Source: Gentiana macrophylla
Lineage: Eukaryota; Streptophyta; Magnoliopsida; Gentianales; Gentianaceae
Assembly (NCBI GenBank): GCA_026214975.1
Contig: CM047815.1
Location: 84,464,800-84,528,799, forward strand
Length of the DNA stretch: 64,000 bases
Direction of reading: 5' to 3'
Part shown: positions 1 through 11,579 of the stretch, one piece after another
Position numbering within the stretch: position 1 is the stretch's first letter
Layout of the letters: every line of letters begins with the position of its first letter
Position numbers and translations under genes: made by a program
The notes under the pieces: model-generated
Told to the model about the DNA's origin: nothing
Seen by the model: the letters and a program-made list of their open reading frames with translations, nothing else
Databases searched by the model: none

Positions 1-1395
1 CTGAAGATAGATGCAGGTTGTTGATGTCTGAGGTGATGTGGTTTGTAGCTCCACTGTCCAAGTACCAAGCAGCATCCCCAACAGTTTGAGAGTTAGCAAT
101 AAGAGCAGTGTTCTGTCTTGAATCTCCAGAGCTTGGAGGCACAAAATCTTGTTCAAACCTGTGCCAACAAGCCACCACAGTGTGACCACTCTTCCCACAC
201 AACTGACATACAGGCCTGTTTGCACTGTTGGATTGTCTACCTCCTCTACTACCACCTCTATTTCTGCCTCCTCTTCCTCTATTACCAGTGTTTTGAGAGG
301 AATTTTGAGGTCTAGAATTAGATCCTTGTCCAGGTGATCTTGGTTTGGAACCAAAATTAACAGCAACATTAGCACTGGAGCCTGACATCACACCACCAGT
401 AGAACCAAGATTGAACCTGGAAAGAAGTCGTTCATGAGTTATAAGTTGAGACTGGACTTCTTGCCAAGTTAGAGAGCCAACCCTAGTTGTAAGATTCACT
501 ATAACAGCTTCATATTCCCTTTCCAAACCTCCTAAGGTGGCCAGAATCAACTCAGATTTAGAAATAGGATATCCAGCAGCAGCCAAGTTATCAGCATAGG
601 ATTTCATTTGTGCCAAATAGTCATGCATGGATTTAGACCCTTAATGATTTCTAGTAAGAGCACTCTTATATTCAAGCATTCTAGATTCAGATTGACTGTT
701 AAACAGTGCTTCCAAGGTCATCCAAATTTCCCTAGCCGTGTTACATCCAACAATTTCCATAAGAGCAGACTCAGTCATAGACCCCATTAACCAACCCATA
801 AGTAACTGATCTGTGATATTCCATTCTTCTTGAGTTTGAGGTCTTTGGAAAGGAGATCCAGACAGACCAATGTGTGGTGACAAGGATCTGTTAAAGTGTT
901 CATCTCCTAAAACATGACCTTCGAGTCTATGACCTCTAATAATCGGTAGAACTGTGGATTTCCATAAGAGATAGTTATGTCTATCAAGTTTAACATTACA
1001 AACCTGATTCAAATTGTTTGTAAAGGGCAGATTCGGTGCTGACGGAACACCCATGGAACCAAGAGAGGTCATTGGTGGTAGATTTGGGTACATCGAGCCA
1101 AGAACACCTGGAATCGATTCTGGTCGTCCAAAGTTCAATCCAGAGTAGAAAGGAAAACTGCTGCTGACCGTTGTTCCAGCTGATACAAAAGGAGAAGACA
1201 GCAGTCCAATTGTGGAATCGTTGGGTTAACACTCACACTTGAAACAGAGGTGAAGATGGAGGTGTTAATCCCAGGAGATGAAGATCCTCCTGCTGCAGTT
1301 GCTGCAGTAATGCCGGGAATCAAAGCTCCTCCGGTGACATTGCTACCACCGATGACTGGGGCAGTAGTAACAGCGGAATTAGCGGTGGTGCTCAT
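1..1395 (-). pseudogene. Ty1/copia gag-protease fragment (cut by window edge)
   Basis: This is the 5' part of a copia polyprotein read leftwards. It starts at an ATG (1393-1395) with a Ser/Thr/Gly-rich leader. The copia gag region follows, with KLDRHNYLLWKS and a downstream WMTLEALF segment. Next come a Gly/Arg-rich stretch and a CCHC zinc knuckle (CQLCGKSGHTVVACW, about 165-209), and then the aspartic protease start WYLDSGATNHI, about 35-70, which runs off the window. Gag would package the RNA and the protease would process the polyprotein. The frame is broken: it shifts near 1138 and has an in-frame TAA at 641-643. After that it is open to base 1 in the same frame. The primer-binding site and LTR lie immediately to the right. 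The family call is firm; the copy is inactive as written. Confidence 0.88.
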
Positions 1396-1406
1396 CTCGA
1401 ACCTTT

Positions 1407-1417
1407 CTCTGATACCA
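1407..1417 (-). other. Primer-binding site of the left-edge copia element
   Basis: Minus-strand TGGTATCAGAG is the usual plant copia primer-binding site, complementary to the initiator tRNA-Met 3' end. It lies 11 bases upstream of the gag start codon and directly against the LTR, which fixes the orientation of the element. Confidence 0.85.
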
Positions 1418-1635
1418 AGTTAGAAAGATGAAACATGCATAAATCGGATAATGTTCTTCATCATCTCATTCAAGAGTGAATTTTCTACAGATATTAGACT
1501 GAGTATATCCAGCCTTGGTTTTTGTACACACACAGACCACACCTTGAGATCTACACTAGATTCTCAGGTTGTTACAAACAGCCACATGGCACACACTCTA
1601 ATACACCACATATTACCATAAATACCCTTACAACA
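1418..1635 (-). mobile_element. 5' LTR of the left-edge copia element
   Basis: The segment between the primer-binding site and a TGTT terminus reads TGTTGTAAGG to TCTAACT on the minus strand. That fits a short copia LTR whose final CA has decayed to CT. A less likely inner end is the TTTCA at 1429. The partner LTR is outside the window, so neither border can be confirmed by a target-site duplication. Confidence 0.6.
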
Positions 1636-1654
1636 TATTTAATTTATTTAACTG

Positions 1655-2370
1655 GTAAGAATTGTTGTATCTTGGGAGACGATTGCGATTACCGTGGACA
1701 CGAATTCAGCGCATATTCGTCTTAAGGATAAAGTGCTAGACTCGCCTCAATCCATAAGTTTTTTGTTTACTTATTTTCGCTTTTACCAGTTCTGAATTTG
1801 TTAATTTTCGGATCTTACACCATCTGTTAATTTGTTAATACAATATGTTAAAATGGTTAAAAGTGCCAACAAGCAACGTCTCAATCGAGCACATTAGATG
1901 TATAGAAATAATAGGTAATTTTCAAGATTTAAACGATAAGATGTTGTTGGCCACAAATCCCAAGTCAGTGGCCTTAAGTTTTTGGCTAATGGCATTTGGT
2001 GCAAAAACAGAGCCATAAGTGAGAGCTAATGACCTTAATAGTAGGAGTTACTTTTCCCTACCTATATAACCCCTTTTAGGTAGAAACCATAAAGAAATAA
2101 GGAACTCCAACATTCTAGCGTTACAATATCATCTCATATATTGACTTTGTTAATTTACGTTTTGTCGAAGAGAACGTCGAGATACCAAAAAAGTTTGCTG
2201 TCTTTAAAATGTCACTACATGAAACATGTAACCCATTGTATCTTGAGAAATATATTCTAGCACTGTGAATATTATATCAGATTAAATTGTTTTAAGGGCA
2301 GAGTGCTCGCACTCGCATTGGTTTGAGGCTTCAAATTCTATTTAATTTTTGTATTGTCGTACTTGCAATA
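1655..2370 (+). repeat. Degenerate fragments of the LTR family seen at 5 kb and 42 kb
   Basis: Two stretches resemble the 3' half of the solo LTRs described below. At about 1660-1735, GTTGTATCTTGGGAG is followed by CGTCTTAAGGATAAAG and ACTCGCCTC. At about 2160-2330, GTCGAAGAGAACGTCGAGA is followed by GTTTTAAGGGCAGAGTGC and ACTCGCATTGG. No termini or target duplications were found, so these are old fragments. No gene is seen from 1636 to 2487. Confidence 0.42.
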
Positions 2371-2804
2371 ACAATTGGATTACATGAATAAGCTTGTTGC
2401 AATTTAATTTGTGTATTTATTTTAGCACATCCTACTTATTTTACCCAGAATGTAAACTTATTTACAGACCATGCCTTATTATTTAATGGGACATTTATTC
2501 ACACCACATCTAATCTACCACTACAGCACTCTACCTTTACACCACACCAAAAAACAAAATCTACCTTTACACCACAGTGAATTTCAAATATTTTTTATTC
2601 CTTATTTACTTCACATTTTCAACATTTACACCATACTTTTGTACCATTTCCACTCCATTTTTTATTACGAATTAGTCTCTTAATTTTGCACTATCTTATA
2701 TCTCACACCACTACCTACAAACAACATAATTTCCCTCCAACAAAATATCTTCATAAACCCATTCCACAAACCATTCATCTTCATAAATTCTTCATCCTAA
2801 TTAT

Positions 2805-3080
2805 CAGGGGCGGCTCCAGGAATTTCGACATGGAGGTAAAAAATTTATCAATTTTTTTCCGTATCATACATATGTTTGGATATTCAATTCTATCATACAT
2901 ATGTTTGGATATTCAATTCTATACATGTAATTATGAGCAATAGGGGGTTGATACATAAAAATAAGGGGGTCAGTTTCATATATATATGTGTGTTTAAAAA
3001 AAATCTCTATTATTTATACATAATATTTTAATTTTAGGGAGTCGGCCGCACCCCCAATCTACAAGGTAAAGCTGCCCATG
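2805..3080. mobile_element. Small hAT-like non-autonomous element
   Basis: The termini CAGGGGCGGCTCC and (inverted) CATGGGCAGCTTTACC fit a common small plant element. The flanking octamers CTAATTAT and CTCATCAT agree at 6 of 8 positions, consistent with an 8-bp hAT target duplication. Inside, a 24-base segment containing ATACATATGTTTGGATATTC occurs twice in tandem (2867-2917). There is no coding capacity. Confidence 0.5.
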
Positions 3081-4004
3081 CTCATCATCATTAAATTAAT
3101 CACCCTCATCATTCTAAATCATTGTATTCATCACCTTCATCATCACAAAACCTTTCATCTTCATCATCTTCGAAGTATATCACCATCTTCATCAAAATTT
3201 TCTCTTCGTAATCATCATATTCTTCATAAAACCCTCGTTGGAGAAATTGGGTTTCAAGCAAAATCATTTAAATTGGTGTAATAGACATGTTAAAATACTA
3301 TAATGTACATGAAATTAGTGTATTGAACTCTTATTTTGGGTTTGATGATCGAAAGTTACAAAAGTTCAAACCTTTTATTTCGCCCACTGTCATTGTTGCT
3401 ATTTTTTTATTTTTATTTTTCAAAGTCGATTGTTGTACGATCGACACTCGGGAAGTCAATTGTAAAACACTCGCCTTTAAAACACTCGAATTGATCTGGG
3501 CAATATAAAATTGTGATTTTTTTCTCCAATCGACTTACAAATCAAATATAATATTTTCAATCCAATGTTGTTCAAAAGCCTTTTTGAATCTTCAAAAATT
3601 GCATTTTTAAAAATATATGAAGAATATAGGAAAATGGGTTTGGTCGTATGAAAATGAGTTTGGGTTTGGGTTTGAAGACAAAGTATATATATATATGAAA
3701 ATATATGAAGAAAATATGAAAATGGGTTTGGCGTAATAGGCATTAATTAAAGCCAATTATTTACTATCATTAATGCCTATTATGGTGATTGGAAAATGAT
3801 TTTGGGTTTGAGGATGAAGATGAAAAGATGATGAAGATGTGGGGTTTTTGTAATTTTTAAAAGTTTGGGGGAGATATAAAAATATATAAATCTGGTGGTA
3901 GTAATGTGTGTGTGTGTGTTTTTTTTTTATAATTTTTAATTTTGAAATAAAAGTATGATGTATCGATAGATTTCGAAATAATGAAATAATAGGTGTGGTG
4001 CAAC

Positions 4005-4455
4005 TAGGGGTGGCATCGGGTCGGGACCCGACCCGTAAACCTCCTACCCGAAACTCGTCCCGACAAGATTCGGGATTCAATTTTTATTCCTGAGCCCGTA
4101 CCCGATAAGTGTCAGGTCCCGACAATCGGGATATCCAAATGTTCGGGATCCCGTCGGGTCGGGAATGAATGTCCCAAACATATGATGTTAAAAAATATTC
4201 ATGTTAATATAAAAAATGACAACAATTACTTGATCAAAACAATAGTTCAAAAGGTGGAGTCGGCGCCGGTGGAGGCGGGTGGCTTTTGTGAGTAAGAACA
4301 CTCTGGAATATTAAAGAGAGAGAGAGAGAGAGCAGAAGAGAGGTGCAGAGAAAGTGGGAAACGGCGGAAGCGGAGAGTGTAGTATGTTTATGTTTTTAGT
4401 ATTTAGGGTTGTGAGTATTTATATCGGGATGAAAAATGTTATATGTATATGTATA

Positions 4456-4524
<69 letters not shown>

Positions 4525-4696
4525 TCGGGTCGGGATCGGGAACCCAACGGGATTAAGTTTTATACCCGATCCCTTTCCTGTATTTTTCAGGTCAGGAAAA
4601 ATCCCGAAATTTTGGGATCGGGATTTTTCGGGACAGGATCGGGATCAGGATGAGATTCGGGACGGGTCGGGATTATCAGGAAATTTGCCACCCCTA
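4005..4696. mobile_element. hAT-type non-autonomous transposon
   Basis: Terminal inverted repeats TAGGGGTGGCA and TGCCACCCCTA are flanked by GGTGCAAC (3997-4004) and GATGCAAC (4697-4704), an 8-bp target duplication with one mismatch. Subterminal regions on both sides are packed with CGGGT/ACCCG motifs, typical of hAT transposase-binding subterminal repeats. The middle holds a GA run and a TG/TA microsatellite. No transposase is encoded. Confidence 0.75.
4455..4513. repeat. (TG)n(TA)n microsatellite
   Basis: A compound dinucleotide repeat inside the hAT element; apparent reading frames through it are low-complexity artefacts. Confidence 0.95.
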
Positions 4697-5820
4697 GATG
4701 CAACAAGTAAATATTACATTTTTTAATTGAAGTGTGGTGCACTGGTAGATTTGTTGTGCTGCGAATAATGACCCCTTATTTTACCCTGTTTTAGTCATAT
4801 TACTCCAGGACACCATTCATGCTTTGCTTTTCGTACTTTGTCGGTAATTATGATTAAATAATATTGAATTCTTCTCTAATCCTTTTTTCAAATAGCACAT
4901 TCTTTCTTTCTTTCTTTTGACATCATTTAAATCCTATGTGCAACTTGGAATTCGATTCGTGTGGGAAAAATAACACCGATGATACTGGTTAATTATTATA
5001 ATAGAATTATCAGTGATTTTCTTGGTTGTAAACATCGTGATGTTTTACGGATGCACTTGTTTATATCATCTTGGAGGTATAAACCAAACCCATGAAATGG
5101 GGCTTGCAACATGTGTTGAAACAGTCAACTTTAACGCAAATTTCGGATACGATCCAGTGAGATTAACCGGGATCTTTTTACATCTAAAAATACTATATAT
5201 GGAGTAGATGATATTTGGCTTTGAAATCACTCGATTCGGATTTCAGTTAAATGAGAAATTAATGAGTAAAGTTGGTGTAATACATGTGTGGGAGAGGAGT
5301 TGAAGGTGTGATCAACTCAAACTCTCCCACATTAGGAAAATGAAAAACTTGAGCTCCATATTTAAAAGCTAGTGTGACTCTTATAGATGTGCCCCAAGGG
5401 GTAAAGCACTTTTGTGCAGAGGGAGGAATTAGATAATTCTACACGCGCCGCCGCCGTCCGGCTCGGCTCGTGCTCGGATATATTAATTCTTTGGACAAAA
5501 TTTCTTTATGAAATTAACCAAAATATTAATTTTATATTTGGCATGTGATTGTGTCATCCGTGATTTTGTCATCCGACCAATCAGAATCCAAGAATTCGTG
5601 TGATTGACTCATCCGATCAATCAGAATTTAAAGATGCATCATCCGACCAATCAGATTGAGGGATTTTTATCCCAACATGCGTGGGGAATAAATGGGGCAG
5701 CCAAGCTTATTTCCTTGAGGGAAAATCCGGCCATTACTTTTCCAAGGGGAAAAGTTTGATGATGTATTTCGGCCAATCAGATTCAAGCATTCACTCCACC
5801 TCTCCACTATATAAAAAACC

Positions 5821-6189
5821 TGAAGAGAGTTTGAGAATGTGTTAACACAAGAGTAAACTTCAACTTATCTTTTATTCATTGATAATGAAGGAGTATAAAT
5901 AGATACAATTTGGAGAGAGACTAGCTAGCTAGGCGGCCACTTGAGTATGTAGATGTAAGTGCACAAAAGCAAAAAGTAAAAGTACAATCTATGTCTATGT
6001 CTATGACATAAAGTAAACTAGAGTTTGACATATTAATTGTTTATATGTATCACAATTAATATGTCTTTTACAAATAAATAAAGTGTACAAATAAAGTTAT
6101 GCACGACATAGTCTGCTGTGATCATGAGGATCGCTAGATCGCCGATCACCTCTTGAGCCTCGCAGATCTTTGAGTGATATATTTCCACA
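5821..6189 (-). repeat. 3' LTR of copia-1
   Basis: On the plus strand it runs TGAAGAGAGTTTGAG to ATATTTCCACA; the minus strand therefore starts TGTGGAAATAT. It contains one copy of a palindromic segment, GACATATTAATTGT paired with ACAATTAATATGTC. It differs from the partner LTR by small indels and substitutions. Confidence 0.92.
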
Positions 6190-6196
6190 CCCCCCC

Positions 6197-7860
6197 TCAA
6201 ACTGGGCTGTATATATTGATGCAGCCAAGTTTGCTACTTAGTCTGCTGAACGTAAGAGGTGGAATAGCCTTGGTAAGAATATCAGCATTTTGATCTTCTG
6301 AGGGAACATACTGGAGTTGAATAATCTTGGCATCAATCTTCTCCTTCAGAAAGTGTCTGTCAATGTCCACATGTTTTGTTTTGTCATGATGGACTGGATC
6401 CTCTGCCATGCATAGTCTTTGAGTTATTATCACAACAGAGTGTGATAGGTTCTTTGAATAGGTTTGAAGTTCGCAGAAGTACTCTTTTGAGCCAAAGAGC
6501 TTCACAAATGCCTAAAACAAGTGCCCCTGAGTTCAGCCTTCCAAGATCGCTTCTAGACACGACGAGGTTGTTTCTTGCTCCTCCAAGTAACAAGATTGCC
6601 CCATACATAGGAACAATAGCTGTGGTAGACCTTCTATCTATGTGGCATCCGGCCCAATCAAGATCGTCAGTATAGACCTTGATGGATCTATCGCCAGACT
6701 TGGTGAAGTGTAACCTTGGCCAGGAGTGGACTTCAAATACCCATGAGATTCTATTCATCGCATCCCAATGTTGCTCAAGAGGGCAATGCATGAATCAAGC
6801 TAACAGATCGACACCATATGCAATATCCGGTCTTGTATGGGATAGGTAGATGAGTTTCCTACAAGTCTTTGATATTGTTCCTTTCTTACAAAGAATGTCA
6901 CCATGTAGAGGTATGTGGGTCTCTCTGGGGATACAAAGAGTTTGCACCCCAAAGATGCCGATTTCTTCAAAGAGTCCAGTACATATTTCCTTTGGGAGAC
7001 CGAGATTCCTTTGATGTTTCTAGCTACTTCCACGCCAAGAAAATACTTAAGTAAACCCAAGTCTTTAACTGAAATACCTTTGCAAAGCAATTCTTTCAAG
7101 TGTTGGATCTCGGCGAGGTCATCTCCAAGAAGGATGATATCATCCACATAGACAATAAGAATAGACCTCTTACGGTTGGTTGTCTTGATGAACATAGTGT
7201 GATCGAATTTCATTGGTGATATCCAGCAGCTTTGACCACGATTGTTAATTTTCCAAACCATGCCCTTGGTGATTGCTTCGGGCCATATAGAGATTTCCTC
7301 AGTTTGCACACCTTGCCTTGAGTATGAGGATTGATAAAACCAGGAGGTATAGTCATATAAACCTCCTCAGTAAGGTCCCCATTTAGAAAAGCATTTTTGA
7401 TGTCCAATTGATGAAGAGGCCAGTCAAGTTGGACAGCTAGAGAAATTAGTACCCTGACAGTGTTGAGCTTTGCCACTGGTGCAAAAGTTTCTTTATAGTC
7501 AATGCCATAAGTTTGAGTGAATCCCCTGGCTACCAATCTGGCTTTGTACTTGTCAATAGTGCCATCGGTGTATTTGATAGTGAATAACCATTTGCGGTGA
7601 CTTGTCTTCTTGCCTTTTGGAAGAGTTGTGAGATCCCAAGTATGATTATCCGGAGGGCGATCATCTCTGTTTTAACAATGTGACCTTCCACTTATCATTT
7701 TGAAGGGCCTCCGAATATTTCTAGGGATAGAGTGAGAGTCCAGTCCTGTGTAAACCTGGCAAAGACAGAGACAAGCGATCATAAGATAAATAAGAATGAA
7801 TAGAATGATCGGTGCATGATCTTTTCCTTTCCTTAGAGCAATAGGTCTCATCATCCACTT
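6197..7860 (-). pseudogene. copia-1 reverse transcriptase and RNase H remnant
   Basis: Reading right to left, the reverse transcriptase begins near 7610. It includes LVARGFTQTYGIDYKETFAPV, KLNTVRVLISLA, HQLDIKNAFLNGDL and the catalytic YVDD at 7139-7150, with KDLGLLKYFLGVEVA after it. RNase H follows with VYTDDLDWAGCHIDRRST, LGICEALWLKRVL and HVDIDRHFLKEKI, ending DQNADILTKA close to the stop at 6197. Copia reverse transcriptase copies element RNA into DNA. The region is split across at least four frames, with breaks near 7210-7310, 6800 and 6390-6500, so no enzyme can be made. Confidence 0.88.
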
Positions 7861-8159
7861 CAAGTCAGGCTGCGAGAGTCAATAAGCCGAGGTCCAGCAG
7901 ACTGCACGGTTCGATGAGGGTCTTTGAGGTCCTGGTTCAAGAGCTCTGGGTCGGCCAGACTGGGTCGATAGAGATCTGGCCGAGGTCGATGAATGTGAGT
8001 ATCCGCAGGATTTGAAGGTTATGAGTCCGATGTGGGTTAGGACTCTTTGAGGGTAAATGTTTTCTTTGAGGGAACGGACTTAGTTCAATCTCAATCGAGT
8101 TTCCATCGGTGATCGGCTCGATGAGGTTTCTTTGTAATATGGAGTCCTTTCAAAGAATT

Positions 8160-9480
8160 TCACATCCATAGAATTGTAAAATTTCTTTTCAAGAGAGAGT
8201 AACACTTGTAACCTTTCTCGCCCTGTGCATATCCAAGGAAAATGCACTTATGAGCTTTAGGATCAAGTTTACTACGTGTTGAGCATGGATATAAACAAAC
8301 ACAAGTACAACCAAAGATCTTTGGAGGCAATTGGGTAATAAGATGAGAGCGAGAGTGTGTGGTCGGCAGGTTTGGAGAGGAGTTTTGAAACCTAACACTA
8401 CTGGGAAGTCTGTTGATTAAATATGTTGCGATCAATATAGCTTCACCCCACATGTATTTAGGAACATGTGTAGTGAACATGATTGATCCGGCCATTTCAG
8501 CCAGATGCCTGTTCTTTCTTTCAAGAACCCCATTCTGTTGAGGTGTTTCCACACAACTACTGATATGAACAATTCCTCTGTTAGTCAAGAAGTTACTGAG
8601 GTTAGACTCATAGTATTCCAGAGCATTATTAGTCTTTAAGATCTTGATCTTAGTATCAAATTGGGTGGAGACCATGTGATAAAATTCTTGGAAGATAGGT
8701 CCAACTTCATATTTGTCTTTCATTAAGAAACGACCAAGTGTTTCGGTATGATCATCAATGAAGGTTACAAACCACCTTTTTCTGTTATACTTTTCACTCT
8801 TGAGGTCCCCATACATCTTGTGAATTAGGGTGAAAGGGAAGAGGGCAAGTGAGGTAACTTAGCATACACAGATTTGGTGAGTTTAGCAAATTGACAAATA
8901 TCACATTGAAGATCATTAAGATTGCATCCTTTAAACAATTCAGAATTAAAGACTTTAAATAACCAAAACTTGGATGTCTAGTCTATAATGCCATAACATG
9001 ATATTGTCAAGTTTTTTTGAGTGCAGTTCTTGAGGCGATTCTGTCTTGATCTTTCTTTCATGCAGGTTGATCACAAACAATCCTGAAAGGTGGTTTAGCT
9101 TGACCAATCACTTCACGAGAAGAAAGATCTGGAATGTGCATCGATTCTTATTAAAAACAACAAATTCAATTCATATCTTTAGTGAGTTTCTTGTGAGATA
9201 TAAGATTCTGATCTAACTTTGGAACAAAGCAGACATTCGTGTAGATATATCGATTAGTAAGTTTAACCTTCCCAACACCTTTTGCATAAGAAGCAGAACC
9301 ATCGCTAGTCTTAATTTTGTGAATTTGGTTGCATGGCATATATTGGGTAATAAGGTTTTTATTACAGTCATATGGGAAGACGCCAAGAATCAACAATCCA
9401 AGTCTCATTACTAAGAGGTGAGTAAAATATACTGTTTTAGCATGAGTGGCCATTTCAAAGTGGGGAGCTACCTTCACGAT
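8160..9480 (-). pseudogene. copia-1 protease, GAG-pre-integrase and integrase remnant
   Basis: The longest piece is 8160-8816 (218 codons). It holds the integrase catalytic core with FIDDHTE (first Asp region), ILKTNNALEYYE (where the second catalytic Asp is expected; here Asn replaces it), QQNGVLERKNRHL (catalytic Glu region) and the downstream MWGEAILIATYLINRLP. Degenerate pre-integrase and protease sequence lies at about 8820-9480, recognisable by comparison with the plus-strand copy. The integrase would insert the cDNA. Several frameshifts and the Asp-to-Asn change make it dead. Confidence 0.86.
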
Positions 9481-9499
9481 CTTTGAGCAATAAAGGCTT

Positions 9500-10433
9500 T
9501 AAATGCAAACAAAGCGAGCATTCACTTCATCATCATCATTCTCCTCTTCACCGACAAGTTTGCCTTGACTTTCCCTGGTTGGTTTTGAGGTTTTAGAGGG
9601 TTAGGTTTGCCATGTAGTTTCCAACAATTGTCCTTGGTGTGATTTGTGCGTTTGCGGTGATCACGTAACGCCTTTCAGCTTTTCTGTGGAGGCTTCCGTA
9701 AGTCTCATTAACCTTTAGCGAGGCAAGTACCTTGATAGGGTTGTCGGCGGGGAAGTTCAAAGTGACATCACTTTCCTCCTGCTTTCCTCATGTTTGACCT
9801 CGGCAAACATGGATTTGAGATTTGGAAGAGGTTTAGTAGCAAGAATTCTACCTCGACATCATCAAGAGTAGGATTCGATCCGATAAGGAATTTGAATACT
9901 CTCTTTTCTCAATAATGTCTTTAAAGAGTGCGACATCTTTAACATCATTCCAGGGTGAGTTTCCAACATATCTAGGTGTTGCCATGCCTTAGATAGTTGA
10001 TTAAAGTATTGAGTTCTGAGACATATCCCCTTGTCTCGCAATTTTGAATCTGAGCTTGAGTTCATAGACTTGAGATGTATTGTCCTTTTTGAGTAAAGGT
10101 CTCGGCATTGTCCTGCATTTCCTTAGCGATGTCATACATCATGAAGTTCTCATCGATCTCTTTTGTCATAGACCTCGTGAGGATGGTCATGACTTGGTTA
10201 TTTTCTCGTGTCCCATGCTTCAAACTTGGGGTCGATTTCAGCCGAGCGGAGTTTGGAACTGCGGATATCCCATCTTGCCCTGGCCGGAGATATACATTTT
10301 CATAGACCTTGACCATAGCAAATAATTGTTACCATCAAGTTTATGATTTGTAAAGAAGAGTGTTCATTATCCCGGTCTCACGAGGCAAATTGTGAGTCTC
10401 ATGAAGAAGATGAAACTCAGAGATAATGTTGAC
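9500..10433 (-). pseudogene. copia-1 gag remnant
   Basis: The first ATG after the primer-binding site is near 10433. The gag region includes the KLDGNNY-LLWS-type N-terminal motif (near 10316-10345), a segment NQVMTILTRSMTKEI, and a zinc-knuckle relic ending NHTKDNCWKLHGKP at about 9610-9650, in which one Cys of the usual CCHC set is lost. It is fragmented into several frames. In the intact family it forms the particle that packages element RNA. Confidence 0.8.
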
Positions 10434-10486
10434 ATTTTTTTCGAAAAGGAACCGAGTTTTGCAATGGATTTTAGAACTCAAGAAGG

Positions 10487-10496
10487 CTCGATACCA
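10487..10496 (-). other. Primer-binding site of copia-1
   Basis: Minus-strand TGGTATCGAG follows the 5' LTR directly. It is one base shorter than the standard initiator tRNA-Met site TGGTATCAGAG. The second copy of the family has the same variant, so it is a family feature, not random decay. Confidence 0.8.
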
Positions 10497-10872
10497 TGAA
10501 GAGAGTTTGAGAATGTGTTAACACAAGAGTAAACTTCAACTTATCTTTTATTCTTTGATAATGAAGGAGTATAAATAGATACAATTTGGAGAGAGACTAG
10601 CTAGCTAGTATGCCACTTGAGTATGTAGATGTGTATGCACAAAAGCAAAAAGTAAAAGTACAATCTATGTCTATGTACATGACATAAAGTAAACTAGAGT
10701 TTGACATATTAATTGTTTATATGTATCACAATTAATATGTCTTTTACAAATAAATAAAGTGTACAAATAAAGTTATGCCTGGACATAGTCTGCTTTGTGA
10801 TCATGAGGATCTGTGATCGCCGATCACCTCTTTGAGCCTCGTTGAGAGCTCTTTGAGTGATATATTTCCACA
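10497..10872 (-). repeat. 5' LTR of copia-1
   Basis: It has the same ends as its partner (TGAAGAGAGTTTGAG to ATATTTCCACA on the plus strand) and one copy of the palindromic segment. It is followed by the target duplication AAACC, after which the split solo LTR resumes. Confidence 0.92.
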
Positions 10873-11579
10873 AAACCCCATGGATGAAGGTTGATATAAG
10901 ATTTTCTCTTGTCTTTTCCAGCACAAAGAGTCTATCATATAGATCTAGTTCTTAAGTCAAAGGGAAGTCGGAGCACTCTGTAAGTTCTCTGGTGCTCGGA
11001 TTGTTGAAGTGCCTCTCAATCCGAGACATAAGCCGTTGTGTCTTGGAAACAGTTGCTACTACCGTTGGCACCATACCGGAGCAATTTGTCTTAAGAAAAA
11101 AATAACTACTCGCCTCGGTTTGATCTCTAGTCCTTTATTTTATGCGTCATACTATTTACTATTCATTGTTCGAATCAGATCTGAACGATATAGTCATTTT
11201 GTTAGATCTAGTAAATTAAACGAACCTTATTTCCGTGTTAGTTATTTCTGATCTTATTTGCCGTAATTTTTTCAGTAAATTATGTATATGTTCCGTAAAT
11301 CACTCCACACACGATACACTTTACCAACATATCAATGGTCTACTTCTATCATTTTTAATCTTATTTTGTGGTATTGTTTGCAAACAAACCAGTATAAAGA
11401 ATTTATTGATCTTCTGTCATTGAACATAAATGAAAAAAAACAACGAAATGAATCATAATGTTGTTGTGTCTACTATGACATCTGTTGTTGTGATTGTGCT
11501 TGATGTGGTATTTGTGATCGTGGTCTCATTGCGTAATAACGAGTTGTTGCCCTTTGATTGGTCCATCTCATCGTGTACA

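Larger units (their letters stand above)
2488..4775. mobile_element. Outer TIR element hosting two nested transposons
   Basis: The left end (GGGACATTTATTC, then AATCTACCA) and the inverted right end (GGGGTCATTATTC, then AATCTACCA) match over about 40 bases with several mismatches. The interior has no gene. It is rich in CATCATCTTC-type runs on the left and their inverse on the right, as in a foldback element. Two smaller elements (2805-3080 and 4005-4696) lie inside. No clean target duplication is visible, so the superfamily is not assigned. Confidence 0.5.
5821..10872 (-). mobile_element. Complete but decayed Ty1/copia element (copia-1)
   Basis: Two LTRs (5821-6189 and 10497-10872) enclose gag, protease, integrase, reverse transcriptase and RNase H in copia order on the minus strand. 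Target duplication AAACC is present at 5816-5820 and 10873-10877. The polypurine tract (minus-strand GAGGGGGGGTG) abuts the left LTR at about 6188-6200. The primer-binding site abuts the right LTR. All coding blocks carry frameshifts and stops. A second copy of the same family in plus orientation is at 52947-58071. Confidence 0.93.
5069..11329. mobile_element. Solo LTR (family A) split by a copia insertion
   Basis: The LTR parts are 5069-5820 and 10878-11329, about 1.2 kb once the inserted copia is removed. It is flanked by TATCA at 5064-5068 and at 11330-11334. The left end TCTTGGAGGTAT differs by one base from the intact copy at 42267 (TGTTGGAGATAT). The right end CACACGATACACTTTACCAACA resembles CACACGACAACTATCACCAACA at 43132. 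Both copies share CATCCGACCAATCAGA repeats, TCTCCACTATATAAAA (a likely LTR TATA box) and GTCGGAGCACTCTGTAAGTTC. No internal retrotransposon genes of this family flank it, so LTR-LTR recombination left a solo LTR before the copia element arrived. Confidence 0.82.

Noticed and set aside
4436..4726. Long frames through the TG/TA microsatellite (YVYV and IYIY runs)
   Set aside because: Low-complexity translation of a simple repeat inside a hAT element; no coding evidence.
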